Shown piece by piece: positions 42,920 to 52,129 of a DNA stretch of 64,000 nt. Position numbers and translations under genes: made by a program. Below the pieces are notes generated by a model that worked only from the letters and a program-made list of their open reading frames with translations, was not told where the DNA came from and ran no database searches. The stretch comes from JADJOM01 sp046327715. GTDB taxonomy: Bacteria; Gemmatimonadota; Gemmatimonadetes; Gemmatimonadales; GWC2-71-9. Where the stretch lies: positions 124,001 through 188,000 of the forward strand of contig JAXLXY010000002.1 in NCBI GenBank assembly GCA_046327715.1, read 5' to 3'. How positions within the stretch are numbered: the stretch's first letter is position 1; the number at the start of each line of letters is the position of its first letter.

Positions 42920-44586
42920 TAGGATGTGCCGGAGAGCTCGACGCGAAGCGCCCGGCCGCTGACCACGTCGAAGAACCGCACCCGCTCCACCCCCCGACCC
43001 TCCGCCCCGACCCGGAAGATGCCCCCGGGGCCCGGCACCAGCTTCTCCTCGTTCCCCTCCGGCGACAGCAGCAGCAGTTCGCCATGCCGCACGACGACGC
43101 GGACATTCGAGTCGTAGGGAACCTGCGCCCGGTAGTGCCCCGGGTAGGCCTGCCAGTCGGCCGGGGCGCTGGGCGCGCGAGGCGAGGGGCTGTCTGGCCG
43201 CCGGAACCAGCGCGGTCCATGCACCAGTTCGACGATCCGCCCGCCCTCGCGCACTGCCCGGACCGGAAAGCGCGACCAGGCCGAATCCGACGTGAGCAGG
43301 CGATCCGGTCCGCCTCGCAGCAGCGGCGCGCGCGCGGCGCCGTCCCGGAGGAACAGCCGCCAGCCGTCGCGTTCCAGCACGATGCCCCCGCCGGCCGAGT
43401 CGGCGTATGCACCGGCCCACTCGGCCGCGTCCGGAATCGAATCGGGCGGCGCGGCCACGGGCACCGGAGGTGGCGCGCTCCCGCGCCGGGTCGCGATGAG
43501 TGACCGGAGGGCGTATTCCCCGAGTTCGCGTGGTGCCCCCGGCCCATTCATCAGGAGCACGACGCCGAGGCGCTCATCGAGGTCTCCGATGAGCATGGCA
43601 CGGTAGCCCGGCATCCCGCCGCTGTGCCACAGGATGGGGTCCCCCTCGAGCTCCGTGAGCACCACCCCGTACCCGTAGTAGGCGCCGGGCCCGAGTTCCG
43701 GTGCGGGGACGGTCCGCTGGATCATGCGGGCGAAACTGCGCGGCTGGAGCAGCCGGCGCCCGGCCGGCGCGCCCTGATCGAGCAGCGCCACCAGGAACCG
43801 GCCGAGGTCGGGGGCGCTCGTCACGAGGTTGGCATCGCCGGCGCTGTACTCACCCCACGCGGCGGGGACCACGGGCTCGCCCGGCAGTGGGGGGCGGTCG
43901 TCGAACAGGTACTCGTAGCCGGTCGCGGTGGAGAGCCGGGCCTCCTGCGTGACGGCCGGGTCCGTCCGCGACAGGCCGAGCGGCGCGAGCACGCGCTCGC
44001 GGATGGCCTGGGTGAACGGGCGACCGAGAACCTCCTCGATCGCGAGGCTCAGGAGCTGGTAGCCGATGTTGGAGTAGGCAAAGCGGCTCCCCGGGGGGGC
44101 GTCGATGACCCGGTCGCGCAGTGCGAGGGCCGTGTAGGGGGATGACGGCAGGTCGCTGCGGTCCCGCGGCAGGCCGGCGGTGTGCGTGAGGAGGTGATGC
44201 AGCGTGATGGGGGTCTCGGCCCCGCGCACCCGGAACCAGGGGAGATAGTCGGCGACCGGCCGCTGCAAATCGACCAGGCCCTCCTCCTGAAGCTGCAGCA
44301 GCGCCACGGCCGTGAAGGCCTTGGACACGGACCCGGCGAGGAACCGGGTGTCTCCGGTCACGGCGGCACCGCTGGCGAGGTCGGCCACACCGTACGCCCG
44401 CACCGCGGCTACCCGGCCGTCGGCCACCACCGCGAGGGCCAGGCCGGGCGCGGGCTCCCGCCGGAGGTGCTCCCGCGCGGCGGCGTCGATGTACGGGAGG
44501 GCCCGCAGGACGGCGCTGTCCGGTGCGCCGGGCGCCGGGGCCTGGGCGAGCGCCAGCAGCAGCGCGAGTGGTGGGCCGGCGAGCAT
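42898..44586 (-). CDS. Beta-lactamase-fold serine hydrolase (class C / esterase type)
   Basis: A 562-residue secreted hydrolase with a short signal peptide (LALLLALAQAPAPG). The catalytic SxxK is in GSVSKAFTAVALL, the YxN in FAYSNIGYQLLSLA and the HxG in HSGGMPGYRAML. The C-terminal about 190 residues form a beta-rich domain found on many such proteins (AEWAGAYADSAGGGIVLERDG). Substrates could be peptides or esters; beta-lactamase activity is not implied. TACACT lies 6 bases before the ATG with no Shine-Dalgarno, so a leaderless mRNA is likely. Confidence 0.85.
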   Translation of the reverse strand: MLAGPPLALLLALAQAPAPGAPDSAVLRALPYIDAAAREHLRREPAPGLALAVVADGRVAAVRAYGVADLASGAAVTGDTRFLAGSVSKAFTAVALLQLQEEGLVDLQRPVADYLPWFRVRGAETPITLHHLLTHTAGLPRDRSDLPSSPYTALALRDRVIDAPPGSRFAYSNIGYQLLSLAIEEVLGRPFTQAIRERVLAPLGLSRTDPAVTQEARLSTATGYEYLFDDRPPLPGEPVVPAAWGEYSAGDANLVTSAPDLGRFLVALLDQGAPAGRRLLQPRSFARMIQRTVPAPELGPGAYYGYGVVLTELEGDPILWHSGGMPGYRAMLIGDLDERLGVVLLMNGPGAPRELGEYALRSLIATRRGSAPPPVPVAAPPDSIPDAAEWAGAYADSAGGGIVLERDGWRLFLRDGAARAPLLRGGPDRLLTSDSAWSRFPVRAVREGGRIVELVHGPRWFRRPDSPSPRAPSAPADWQAYPGHYRAQVPYDSNVRVVVRHGELLLLSPEGNEEKLVPGPGGIFRVGAEGRGVERVRFFDVVSGRALRVELSGTSYYRADSP

Positions 44587-44592
44587 GGACCA

Positions 44593-44598
44593 AGTGTA
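44593..44598 (-). promoter_or_regulatory. -10 element for serine hydrolase gene
   Basis: TACACT on the minus strand ends 6 bases before the ATG at 44586. The upstream gap (44599-44665) has plus-strand GTGACCG and GTGACGT at 44637 and 44648, 11 bp apart. Confidence 0.4.
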
Positions 44599-44665
44599 GG
44601 GACGAGCGCCGGCCGGGGCGAGGGGAGGTGCCGGGCGTGACCGCGCCGTGACGTCCGGCTCGCGA

Positions 44666-46132
44666 TCAGTACCCCGCGTCCTGGGCGGCGTGGAAGGGCT
44701 GCAGGAGCACCCGGCCGCGCACCTGCCGCTGCACCGCGGCCGGGTCACGGGGGCCCCAGAAGTTGCCCCCGGCGTCGAGCTCCGCGGCATCGATCAGCCA
44801 GCGCCGCGCCGAGAGGAACACGTTCCCGCTCACCAGCGTGCCGCTCCCGGCGCCATCGACCACCAGGCCATCCTGCACCCCGTCGAAGAGGTTGCCGCGG
44901 ATGCGCGCGCGGGTGGTGCGTTCCAGCACGATCCCCCGCTCCACCCGGGCGATGGTGTTGTCGTCCACGCGGTAGTCGGTGCTCGGCTCGTCGTCGGGCC
45001 GGGGGGCGAAGAGCCGGATCCCGATGGCCCCGCCGATGATCGTGTTCTCGGCGAGGGCGTTCTCGCCGCCGTGCTCGATGGCGATGCCCGCGCTCCGGGT
45101 CCCGAGGATGAGGTTGCCCCGGACCACGTTGCCGCGCGAATAGCCGAGCCAGAAGCCGTAGTCGCTCGAGTCGGCGCGGTTCTCGAGGAAGCTGTTCCAG
45201 GCGCTGAACGTGGACTCGAAGGCGTTGTGCCAGGCGTGGCTCGCGTCGTTGCGGATCACCATGTTGCCGATCGACGGCGCGACGGCGGGGCGCTGGCCGC
45301 TCAGGAAGAAGCCGTCGCCGGACCAGGTGAGGTCGTTGTCGGCCACGAGGTTGGAGTCGCTCCGCTCGCGCAGCAGCAGGGCCGCGCTGTCGCAGCCCCG
45401 GCGGTAGGCCGCGGATTCACAGCGCACGTTGCGGCTGGCGTTGTTGCGGACGATCGTGTTGCGCGAGGACTTCCAGAGGTGGATGCCCCACCCCGAATTG
45501 CCGGACACGTCGTTGTCGGCGATCCAGGCCTCGCGGCTCTCGAACAGCCCGATCCCGTTCTGGCTCCCCTGGGCGATCACGCCGGTGACCTGGGCGCGGC
45601 TGGTCCGCTTGAGGTACAGGCCGGCGCCGTAGCTCTCGAAGGTGTCGGGCCGGAAGATGTCGAGCCAGTCGGCCTCGTCGAAGCGGTCCGGCGTGGATCG
45701 CAGGGCCTGGGCCCGGGAGCCGGAGAGGTTGACGCCGCTCACCCGGTGCCCCTGCCCGCCCTCGATCCGGATGCCGTAGCGGAAGCCGCGGATCCGCCCG
45801 CCCCGCACGGTGATGCTGTCTGCCCCGCGGCTGAGGATCCCGACGCCCGTGAACGCGGCGGGGACGGTGTCGCCGCTCTCGAGCGTGACGCCCGTCAGGT
45901 CGATGCGGGTGCCCGAGCCGCTCACCACCAGCACCCCCCGCTCCATCCGGTCGGGGATGCGATAGCGGCCGGGGCAGATCTTCACCTCGCCGCTGACCGT
46001 GGTACCGGCCTTGTCGAGGCGGACGCAGGGGGCGTAGCCCGTGGCGCGGCGGCCCGGCGGCTCGACGGCCCGGCTGGGGGCCGCGGCGGCGAGCAGGACC
46101 GGCCACAGCAGGGCGTTGGACAATCGGATCAT
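44666..46132 (-). CDS. Right-handed parallel beta-helix (NosD-like) exported protein
   Basis: A 488-residue protein with a signal peptide (LWPVLLAAAAPSRA). It has repeated beta-helix turns with Asn-rich ladders: DNDVSGNSGWGIHLWKSSRNTIVRNNASRN, DYGFWLGYSRGNVVRGNLILGTRSAGIAIEHGGENALAENTII. NosD/PbH1 repeats of this kind occur in periplasmic proteins and carbohydrate-active enzymes. No catalytic residues are identifiable. Overlaps hisF by four bases although unrelated to histidine synthesis; it may simply share the operon. Confidence 0.8.
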   Translation of the reverse strand: MIRLSNALLWPVLLAAAAPSRAVEPPGRRATGYAPCVRLDKAGTTVSGEVKICPGRYRIPDRMERGVLVVSGSGTRIDLTGVTLESGDTVPAAFTGVGILSRGADSITVRGGRIRGFRYGIRIEGGQGHRVSGVNLSGSRAQALRSTPDRFDEADWLDIFRPDTFESYGAGLYLKRTSRAQVTGVIAQGSQNGIGLFESREAWIADNDVSGNSGWGIHLWKSSRNTIVRNNASRNVRCESAAYRRGCDSAALLLRERSDSNLVADNDLTWSGDGFFLSGQRPAVAPSIGNMVIRNDASHAWHNAFESTFSAWNSFLENRADSSDYGFWLGYSRGNVVRGNLILGTRSAGIAIEHGGENALAENTIIGGAIGIRLFAPRPDDEPSTDYRVDDNTIARVERGIVLERTTRARIRGNLFDGVQDGLVVDGAGSGTLVSGNVFLSARRWLIDAAELDAGGNFWGPRDPAAVQRQVRGRVLLQPFHAAQDAGY

Positions 46133-46884
46133 GGCCGCACCGGTACGCCGCGCTGGCGGAGGAAGGCGCGCGCCTCCGGCAGGGAGCGGCCCTGATAGTG
46201 GAAGATGGACGCCGCCAGCACGCCGTGCGCGCCGGCGTCGAAGGCCTCGGCGAGGTGCTCCAGGTTCCCGGCCCCGCCCGAGGCGATCACCGGGATCCGC
46301 ACCGCGGCGGCCGCGGCGCGGAGCAGCTCGAGGTCATAGCCGCGCTGGGTCCCGTCCCGGTCCATCGAGGTGAGCAGGATCTCGCCCGCGCCGAGGCCCG
46401 CCAGCTCGGCCATCCAGGCGATCCCCTCGAGGGACGTGGGCTCCCGCCCGCCAGTCACGTGCACGCGCCAGCCGGCCTCGGGCGTACGGCGCACGTCGAC
46501 GGCCGCCACCACGCACTGCGAGCCGAAGGCCTCGGCCAGCCGGCGCACCAGCTGGGGATCACGCACCGCCGCCGTGTTCACCGCCACCTTGTCGGCGCCG
46601 GCGCGCAGCGCGCGGCCGGCGTCCTCGACCGACCGGATCCCCCCGCCCACGGTGAAGGGGATGAAGATCGTGTCGGCCACCCGGGAGACGATCCCGAGCA
46701 TCGTCTCCCGCGCCTCATGGCTGGCGGAGATGTCCAGGAAGACCAGCTCGTCAGCGCCCTCGGCATCGTAGCGGGCGGCCTGCTCCACGGGATCGCCGGC
46801 GTCGCGCAGCGACTCGAAGTGGACGCCCTTCACCACGCGGCCGTCGGCCACGTCCAGGCAGGGGATGATCCGGCGCGCCAGCAT
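46129..46884 (-). CDS. hisF: Imidazole glycerol phosphate synthase, cyclase subunit
   Basis: A 251-residue TIM barrel converting PRFAR plus ammonia to IGP and AICAR. RIIPCLDVADGRVVKGVHF carries the catalytic Asp11; phosphate-binding loops TVGGGIRSVEDA and VIASGGAGNLEHL and the VVAAVDVRR strand are intact. The ammonia comes from HisH; here a NUDIX gene separates the two. Confidence 0.96.
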   Translation of the reverse strand: MLARRIIPCLDVADGRVVKGVHFESLRDAGDPVEQAARYDAEGADELVFLDISASHEARETMLGIVSRVADTIFIPFTVGGGIRSVEDAGRALRAGADKVAVNTAAVRDPQLVRRLAEAFGSQCVVAAVDVRRTPEAGWRVHVTGGREPTSLEGIAWMAELAGLGAGEILLTSMDRDGTQRGYDLELLRAAAAAVRIPVIASGGAGNLEHLAEAFDAGAHGVLAASIFHYQGRSLPEARAFLRQRGVPVRP

Positions 46885-46888
46885 GCGG

Positions 46889-47374
46889 TCAGCCCCCCGC
46901 CGGGCCGGGCAGCGCCACGGCGAGCACGTCGTCGAGGGGACCGGCGGTGCCCCGCGAGAGCAGCACCTGGATGTCCTCGAGGCCCCGCCGCTCACGCGGC
47001 CAGGCCAGCCGGCCCTGCGCAGCCGGCACCGGCAGCCATTCGAAGGCATCGTGCTCAGCGGAGAGCCGCACCGGCGCGCCCCCGACGAACACCGCGAACA
47101 CCGGGATGAACCCGACCTCGTCCGTGGCGTGGCGGTAGAACGACTCCACCCGGCTCAGGTTGTAGCACCGGGCGGGGACCAGGCCGGTCTCCTCCCGGAG
47201 CTCCCGGAGCGCCGCCTGCACGGGCGCCTCGCCCGGCTCGATGCTGCCGTGCACCACCTCCCACGCCCCGGGACAGCGCCCGCCCGCCCCCCGGCGCAGC
47301 GTGAGCGTCTCGAGGCCGGTCACCCCCTCGCGCAGCACGTACACGTCCACGAACGCCACCCGGAACGTGGTCAT
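46889..47374 (-). CDS. NUDIX hydrolase inside his operon
   Basis: A 161-residue NUDIX protein. The box is complete: GSIEPGEAPVQAALRELREETGL, matching Gx5Ex7REUxEExGU, so Mg-dependent hydrolysis of a nucleoside diphosphate derivative is expected. Start MTTFRV overlaps the hisH stop (ATGA) and hisF begins 4 bases later. It could serve histidine synthesis (for example removing pyrophosphate from PR-ATP, normally the role of HisE) or be a housekeeping enzyme. Target not readable from sequence. Confidence 0.88.
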   Translation of the reverse strand: MTTFRVAFVDVYVLREGVTGLETLTLRRGAGGRCPGAWEVVHGSIEPGEAPVQAALRELREETGLVPARCYNLSRVESFYRHATDEVGFIPVFAVFVGGAPVRLSAEHDAFEWLPVPAAQGRLAWPRERRGLEDIQVLLSRGTAGPLDDVLAVALPGPAGG

Positions 47375-47991
47375 GGGCGCCACTCGGCGAAGCGGGCGAG
47401 CAGCGCGATGCCCATGCGCTGGGACTTCTCGGGATGGAACTGGGCGCCGATCACGTTGCCCGCCCCGACGAGCGTGGGAAAGGTGCCGTCGTACTCGGCG
47501 GTGGCCAGGGCGATCCCGGGGGGCAGGTCGGCGGGGTGGTAGGAGTGCACGTGGTAGAAGAACTGCATCTCGCCCTGGAAGAGCCCCGCCAGCATGGCGT
47601 GGCGCTCGCCGTCCGGGGTGAGCCGTACGCCGGCCCAGCCGACATGGGGCACCGGCAGCGCGGTGGTGAAGCGGCGCACCGTGCCGGGCAGGAGCCCCAG
47701 CCCCACGACCCCCGGGGCCTCCTCGCTGGCGGCAAAGAACAGCTGCTGTCCCAGGCAGATCCCCATCACCGGGCGGCCGGCGCGGGCCACCTCCTGCACG
47801 GCGGCCCCGAGCCCGGAGCGGGCGAGGTTCGGCACCGCCTGCCCGAAGTTCCCGACGCCGGGCATGAGGACGCGGTCGGCGCGGCGGACCTGGTCGGGGT
47901 CGGCGGTGAGGGTGGCGGTGTGGCCGCCGGCCTCGACCGCCCGGACCACGCTCCGCAGGTTGTTCACCCCGTAGTCCACCACCGCGATCAC
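47371..47991 (-). CDS. hisH: Imidazole glycerol phosphate synthase, glutaminase subunit
   Basis: A 206-residue class I glutamine amidotransferase. IAVVDYGVNNLRSVVRAVE starts the domain; nucleophile Cys in MGICLGQQLFF, and His-Glu in GAQFHPEKSQ complete the triad. GTG start overlaps the hisB stop (GTGA). It passes ammonia to HisF. Confidence 0.96.
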   Translation of the reverse strand: MIAVVDYGVNNLRSVVRAVEAGGHTATLTADPDQVRRADRVLMPGVGNFGQAVPNLARSGLGAAVQEVARAGRPVMGICLGQQLFFAASEEAPGVVGLGLLPGTVRRFTTALPVPHVGWAGVRLTPDGERHAMLAGLFQGEMQFFYHVHSYHPADLPPGIALATAEYDGTFPTLVGAGNVIGAQFHPEKSQRMGIALLARFAEWRP

Positions 47992-48578
47992 AGGGCGCCC
48001 TTGGTGCTGGGGACGCCGGCCACGCGGGGATCGCGGCTGGTGGCCTGGTCGAGGGCGCGGGCGAAGGCCTTGAAGGTGGCCTCGACGATGTGGTGGGGGT
48101 TCTCGCCGCGCAGCAGGTCGAGGTGCACGGTCAGCCCGGCGTTCAGCACCAGCGCCCGGAAGAACTCCGGCGTGAGGAAGACGTCGTAGTCGCCCAGCAG
48201 CTGCCACCGGGCGATCTCGACATGGTAGGCGAGGTAGGGCCGCCCCGAGACATCCACCACGGCGCGCACCAGCGCCTCGTCGAGCGGCACGGTGGCGTCG
48301 GCGTAGCGGCGGATGCCGGCCCGGTCGCCCAGGGCCTGCGCGATGGCCTGGCCCAGCACGATCCCGGTGTCCTCGACGGTGTGGTGGCCATCGACGTGGA
48401 GGTCGCCCGCGCACTCCACCTCGAGGTCGAGCAGGGCGTGGCGGCCCAGCGCGTCGAGCATGTGGTCGAAGAAGCCGATGCCGGTCCGCGCGCTGACCCG
48501 CCCGGTGCCGTCGAGGTCGACGCGCACCCGGATCCGGGTCTCCTTGGTGCCGCGGGTGACTTCCGCCGTCCTGGTCAT
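47988..48578 (-). CDS. hisB: Imidazoleglycerol-phosphate dehydratase
   Basis: A 196-residue monofunctional IGPD. GFFDHMLDALGRHALLDLEVECAGDLHVDGHHTVEDTGIVLG holds the first metal site (DHM and HHTVED), and YHVEIARWQLLGDYD plus ENPHHIVEATFKAFARAL the second. No phosphatase domain is fused. 45 bases separate it from hisC. Confidence 0.96.
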   Translation of the reverse strand: MTRTAEVTRGTKETRIRVRVDLDGTGRVSARTGIGFFDHMLDALGRHALLDLEVECAGDLHVDGHHTVEDTGIVLGQAIAQALGDRAGIRRYADATVPLDEALVRAVVDVSGRPYLAYHVEIARWQLLGDYDVFLTPEFFRALVLNAGLTVHLDLLRGENPHHIVEATFKAFARALDQATSRDPRVAGVPSTKGAL

Positions 48579-48623
48579 CGTGGACTGTCCCGTCGCAAGA
48601 CCTGGGTTGATGCCGCCAGCCGC

Positions 48624-49715
48624 CTAGCCCCCGAGGATATCCTGCAGCGCCGCGAGCACCGCGTCCATGTCCTCGGGCGTGCCGATCGATACCCGCAGGC
48701 ACTCCGCCAGCCCGGCCCCCCCCGACACGTCCCGGATGAGGATGCCGTGCTCCTCGACCAGGCGCCGGAAGACCTCCCGGGCCGGCACCCCCTCGCAGCG
48801 GAACAGGACGAAGTTGGCCGCGCTCGGGAACACGGTCAGGCCCGGGAGCGCCGCCAGGCGCGGCTGGAACCGCTCCCGCTCGGCGATGACCGCCCGGGTG
48901 CGCGCCGCGAACTCCTGCTCGTGTGCCAGCACCACCGCCGCCGCCGCCAGGGTGATGCCGTTGACGTTGTAGGGCAGCTTGGCCTTGGCGATCTCGCGGG
49001 CCACCGCCGGGTGCGCCAGCGCGTAGCCGAAGCGCAGCCCCGCCAGGCCCATCGCCTTGGAGAAGGTGCGCAGCACCACCACCCGCGGCGACTGCCGGAG
49101 CAGCGGGATGGCGCTGGGCCCACCGAACTCCTGGTAGGCTTCGTCGCAGACCACCAGCGCGCCGGTGCCGGCCAGGATCTGCTCCACGGCCCCTGACGGC
49201 AGGGCGGAGCCGGTGGGATTGTTGGGCGAGTTGAGCACCACCACCCGGGCCCGCTCCTCCCGGGCGGCGGCGATGAGCGCGTCCACGTCGTAGCCGAAGC
49301 CCGGGCCGAGCGGCACCGGCACGTAGCGGCCACCCGCCACGCCGGTGAGCAGCCGGTACAGCGCGAAGGTCGGGGCGGGCGCCACCACGGCGTCTCCCTC
49401 GCCCACGCTCACCGCCAGCGTGGCCTGGATCACCTCGTTGGAGCCGTTCCCCACCAGGACGCCGGCCGGGTCCCAGTCGTGCCGCGCGGCGATCGTCCGC
49501 GCCAGCTCCATCGGCGCGAAGTCGGGGTAGCGGTGCCACGGGACGTCCGCCGCCCGCGCCAGCACCTCCGCCTTGAGGTGCGGCGGCAGGTCGGCGGGCG
49601 CCTCATTCTGGTTCAGCTTGCGGGCGGTGACCGGGGCCTCGAGGGTGTACGGCGCCAGCGAACGCACCGACGGCTTGAGGAGACCCAGGGCGGGCGCGGG
49701 ATCAGGCAGGGTCAC
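48624..49715 (-). CDS. hisC: Histidinol-phosphate aminotransferase
   Basis: A 363-residue PLP enzyme (fold type I). LNQNEAPADLPP, GNGSNEVIQ, SPNNPTG, DEAYQEF and the PLP Lys in RTFSKAMGLAGLRFGYA are all recognisable. GTG start, 8 bases after the PilB-receiver stop, so it may be read through from that gene. hisA, hisD, hisG, hisI and hisE are not in the window. Confidence 0.95.
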   Translation of the reverse strand: MTLPDPAPALGLLKPSVRSLAPYTLEAPVTARKLNQNEAPADLPPHLKAEVLARAADVPWHRYPDFAPMELARTIAARHDWDPAGVLVGNGSNEVIQATLAVSVGEGDAVVAPAPTFALYRLLTGVAGGRYVPVPLGPGFGYDVDALIAAAREERARVVVLNSPNNPTGSALPSGAVEQILAGTGALVVCDEAYQEFGGPSAIPLLRQSPRVVVLRTFSKAMGLAGLRFGYALAHPAVAREIAKAKLPYNVNGITLAAAAVVLAHEQEFAARTRAVIAERERFQPRLAALPGLTVFPSAANFVLFRCEGVPAREVFRRLVEEHGILIRDVSGGAGLAECLRVSIGTPEDMDAVLAALQDILGG

Positions 49716-49723
49716 GGGCGTCC

Positions 49724-52051
49724 CTACTTGCGGCGCCCGAGGACGACTTCGAGGCGCTTGGAGAGGGCCTTGGCGCGGAAGGGCTTGCTGAGGAAGTCGT
49801 CGGCGCCCAGCTCGAAGACGCGCACCTCGTTGTCCTCGTCGCCCTTGGCGGTCAGGACGATCACCGGGATCCGCGAGGTGGCGGGGCGGGTGCGCAGCTC
49901 CTTGAGCACCGAGTAGCCGTCGAGCCCGGGCAGGTTGAGGTCGAGCACGATGATGTCCGGCGCATGCCGGTCCACCTGGTCGAGCGCCTCGAGGCCGGTC
50001 GCGGCCTCCACCACCTGGTAGCCGTCACGGGTGAGCAGGTCCTTCATCACCTTGCGGAGGACATCCTCGTCGTCCACCAGCAGCACCGAGATGCCCTTGA
50101 GCGCCCGCCGCACGCCGGAGACCTCCACGACGTCCTCCTCCTCGAGGAGGTCGAAGGCGGTGGAGAGGTCGGCCTCGGCGGGGCGCCGGGGGCCCGGCTC
50201 CAGCACGGCGGCCGCCGCCGGCGGCGGGGCCGCGGGCGGCACGATCGGGTTGGAGGTGGGCGTCTTCCGGGGCGGCGCCTCCGCCGGCTTGGGGGCCGCC
50301 GTGGCGCCCGAGGTGCGCGCGGCCGTGGCGGCACCGCCGCCGGTGGCGCCGCCCTCGACCATCGGCACGTCCACCACGCGCAGCAGCTCGTCGGTGCTGG
50401 TCTCGCCGGCCAGCACGTGCTTGAGGCCGCTGTCGAACAGCGAGCGCATGCCGTTGTGCCGCGCCGCCTCGGCGATCTTCTCCGCCGTCCCGCCACCGCC
50501 GATCAGCCGCTCCAGCTCGATGTTCATGGTCAGCACCTCGACCACGCTGAAGCGGCCCCGGTAGCCCGTCATCGAGCAGTCGGGGCATCCCACCGGCCGG
50601 AAGATCGGGGTCCCCGCCGGGATGAAGCGCTGGATCCGCTCCGGCGGCGGCTGGTCGCTCGGCTCCTTGCACGTTACGCAGAGCTTGCGCATGAGCCGCT
50701 GGGCGATCACCCCGCGGAGCGCCGACGCCAGCTTGTATGCCTCGATCCCCATGTCGACGAGGCGGGTGACGGCGTTGGCCGCGTCGTTGGTGTGCAGGGT
50801 GGAGAGCACCAGGTGGCCGGTGAGCGAGGCCTGCACGGCGATCTGGGCCGTCTCGCGGTCGCGGATCTCGCCCACCAGCACCACGTCCGGGTCCTGCCGC
50901 AGGATGGAGCGCAGCGCGGATGCGAAGGTCAGCCCCGCCTTCTCGTGCACCTGCACCTGCACGATGCCCTTGCCCAGCCGGTACTCGACCGGGTCCTCGA
51001 CCGTCACGATGTTCACGCCCTCGCTCTGGACCATGCGCAGCATGGAGTAGAGCGTGGTGGTCTTGCCCGAGCCGGTGGGCCCGGTGACCAGGATGACGCC
51101 TTCCTTGTTGTTGAGCAGGGCCTGCATCTGGGCCCGCTCGTCGACCGACATGCCGAGCGACTCGAGCGTGAGCACCGTGGCCCGGGCATTCAGGATCCGG
51201 ATCACGACCTTCTCGCCCATCGAGGCCGGCAGCGTCGAGACGCGCAGGTCCACCGGCGCGCCATTCACCGCCACGCGGGCGCGGCCGTCCTGCGGCCGCA
51301 GCCGGTCGGCGATGTCGAGCCCCGACATGATCTTGATGCGCGAGATGAGCGGCGCGCCCGCGGTCCGCGGGATGTTCATCACCTGCCGCAGCACGCCGTC
51401 GATACGGTAGCGCACCGCCACCCCGGCCTCGCCCGGCTCGATGTGGATGTCACTCGCCCGCGCCAGGATGCCGTCGGAGAGCATGAGGTCCACCAGCCGC
51501 ACCACCGGCCGCTGGCTCGCCTCCTCGGCGGAGGCAGCGAGGTCGGTGACGGTGTCATGATCATCGAGCTGGGTGACCTGCAGGTCGCCGTCCATGCCGC
51601 CGAGCAGCTGCGCCATCACGTCGGAGCCGCCGCCCCGGTAGAGCTCGTCCATCTTCTCCCGGATCTTGAGCGGGGAGCAGAGGAACGACCGCACCTCCCG
51701 CCCGGTGGCGAAGGCGAGGTCCTTCTCGGCGTCGATGTCGAAGGGATTGGCGGTCGCGATCTCGAGCAGCGCCTCGGTCTGCCGCAGCGGGAGGATCCCG
51801 AAGCGGCGCACCAGCGGCTCAGGCACCAGGTCGCGCATGGCGCGGTCGAGGATGCTCAGGTCGGCCACGGGCAGCCGGAAGCGCGCCGCGGCGGCCCGCA
51901 GGATCTCGTCGTCGCTGACGAGCTTGCGCTGGACCACCGTCGCCCAGAGCGACTGCGGATCCTTGGCCACCTCCCCCCGGAGCTTGATGAGCACCTCGGG
52001 GTTCAGCAGCTTCTCGATCGTCGGGACCAGCCACTCGTCAGTGAACTGCAT
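49724..52051 (-). CDS. PilB/GspE-type assembly ATPase fused to receiver domain
   Basis: A 775-residue protein. N-terminal MshEN-type domain (about 20-140), then the ATPase: ASDIHIEP (about 199-206), Walker A GPTGSGKT (324-331), Walker B region DPDVVLVGEIRD (387-398) and zinc cysteines CVTC (458-461) and CPDC (489-492). A Pro/Ala linker (565-625) leads to a complete receiver (655-772) with Asp704 and Lys756. It powers type IV pilus or type II secretion assembly; the receiver suggests direct control by a histidine kinase. Pilus structural genes are not nearby; the prepilin peptidase is at 1.8-3 kb. Confidence 0.9.
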   Translation of the reverse strand: MQFTDEWLVPTIEKLLNPEVLIKLRGEVAKDPQSLWATVVQRKLVSDDEILRAAAARFRLPVADLSILDRAMRDLVPEPLVRRFGILPLRQTEALLEIATANPFDIDAEKDLAFATGREVRSFLCSPLKIREKMDELYRGGGSDVMAQLLGGMDGDLQVTQLDDHDTVTDLAASAEEASQRPVVRLVDLMLSDGILARASDIHIEPGEAGVAVRYRIDGVLRQVMNIPRTAGAPLISRIKIMSGLDIADRLRPQDGRARVAVNGAPVDLRVSTLPASMGEKVVIRILNARATVLTLESLGMSVDERAQMQALLNNKEGVILVTGPTGSGKTTTLYSMLRMVQSEGVNIVTVEDPVEYRLGKGIVQVQVHEKAGLTFASALRSILRQDPDVVLVGEIRDRETAQIAVQASLTGHLVLSTLHTNDAANAVTRLVDMGIEAYKLASALRGVIAQRLMRKLCVTCKEPSDQPPPERIQRFIPAGTPIFRPVGCPDCSMTGYRGRFSVVEVLTMNIELERLIGGGGTAEKIAEAARHNGMRSLFDSGLKHVLAGETSTDELLRVVDVPMVEGGATGGGAATAARTSGATAAPKPAEAPPRKTPTSNPIVPPAAPPPAAAAVLEPGPRRPAEADLSTAFDLLEEEDVVEVSGVRRALKGISVLLVDDEDVLRKVMKDLLTRDGYQVVEAATGLEALDQVDRHAPDIIVLDLNLPGLDGYSVLKELRTRPATSRIPVIVLTAKGDEDNEVRVFELGADDFLSKPFRAKALSKRLEVVLGRRK

Positions 52052-52129
52052 GCAAGCCCAAGCGGGAGAATCGGTTACTCAGGGGCGATGGGCGAAAGCT
52101 AAGGCAGCAGGGGACCCCCGGGGAGTGGC

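Noticed and set aside
40301..43420. A 1039-codon minus-strand frame opposite the hybrid kinase
   Set aside because: The kinase has all expected domains on the plus strand; the antisense product is low-complexity Arg/Gly/Pro/His sequence.
44637..44654. GTGACCG and GTGACGT 11 bp apart as a further Pho box
   Set aside because: Points away from both flanking minus-strand genes and sits about 39 bp from the hydrolase -10; only two units. Kept as a note, not called a Pho box.
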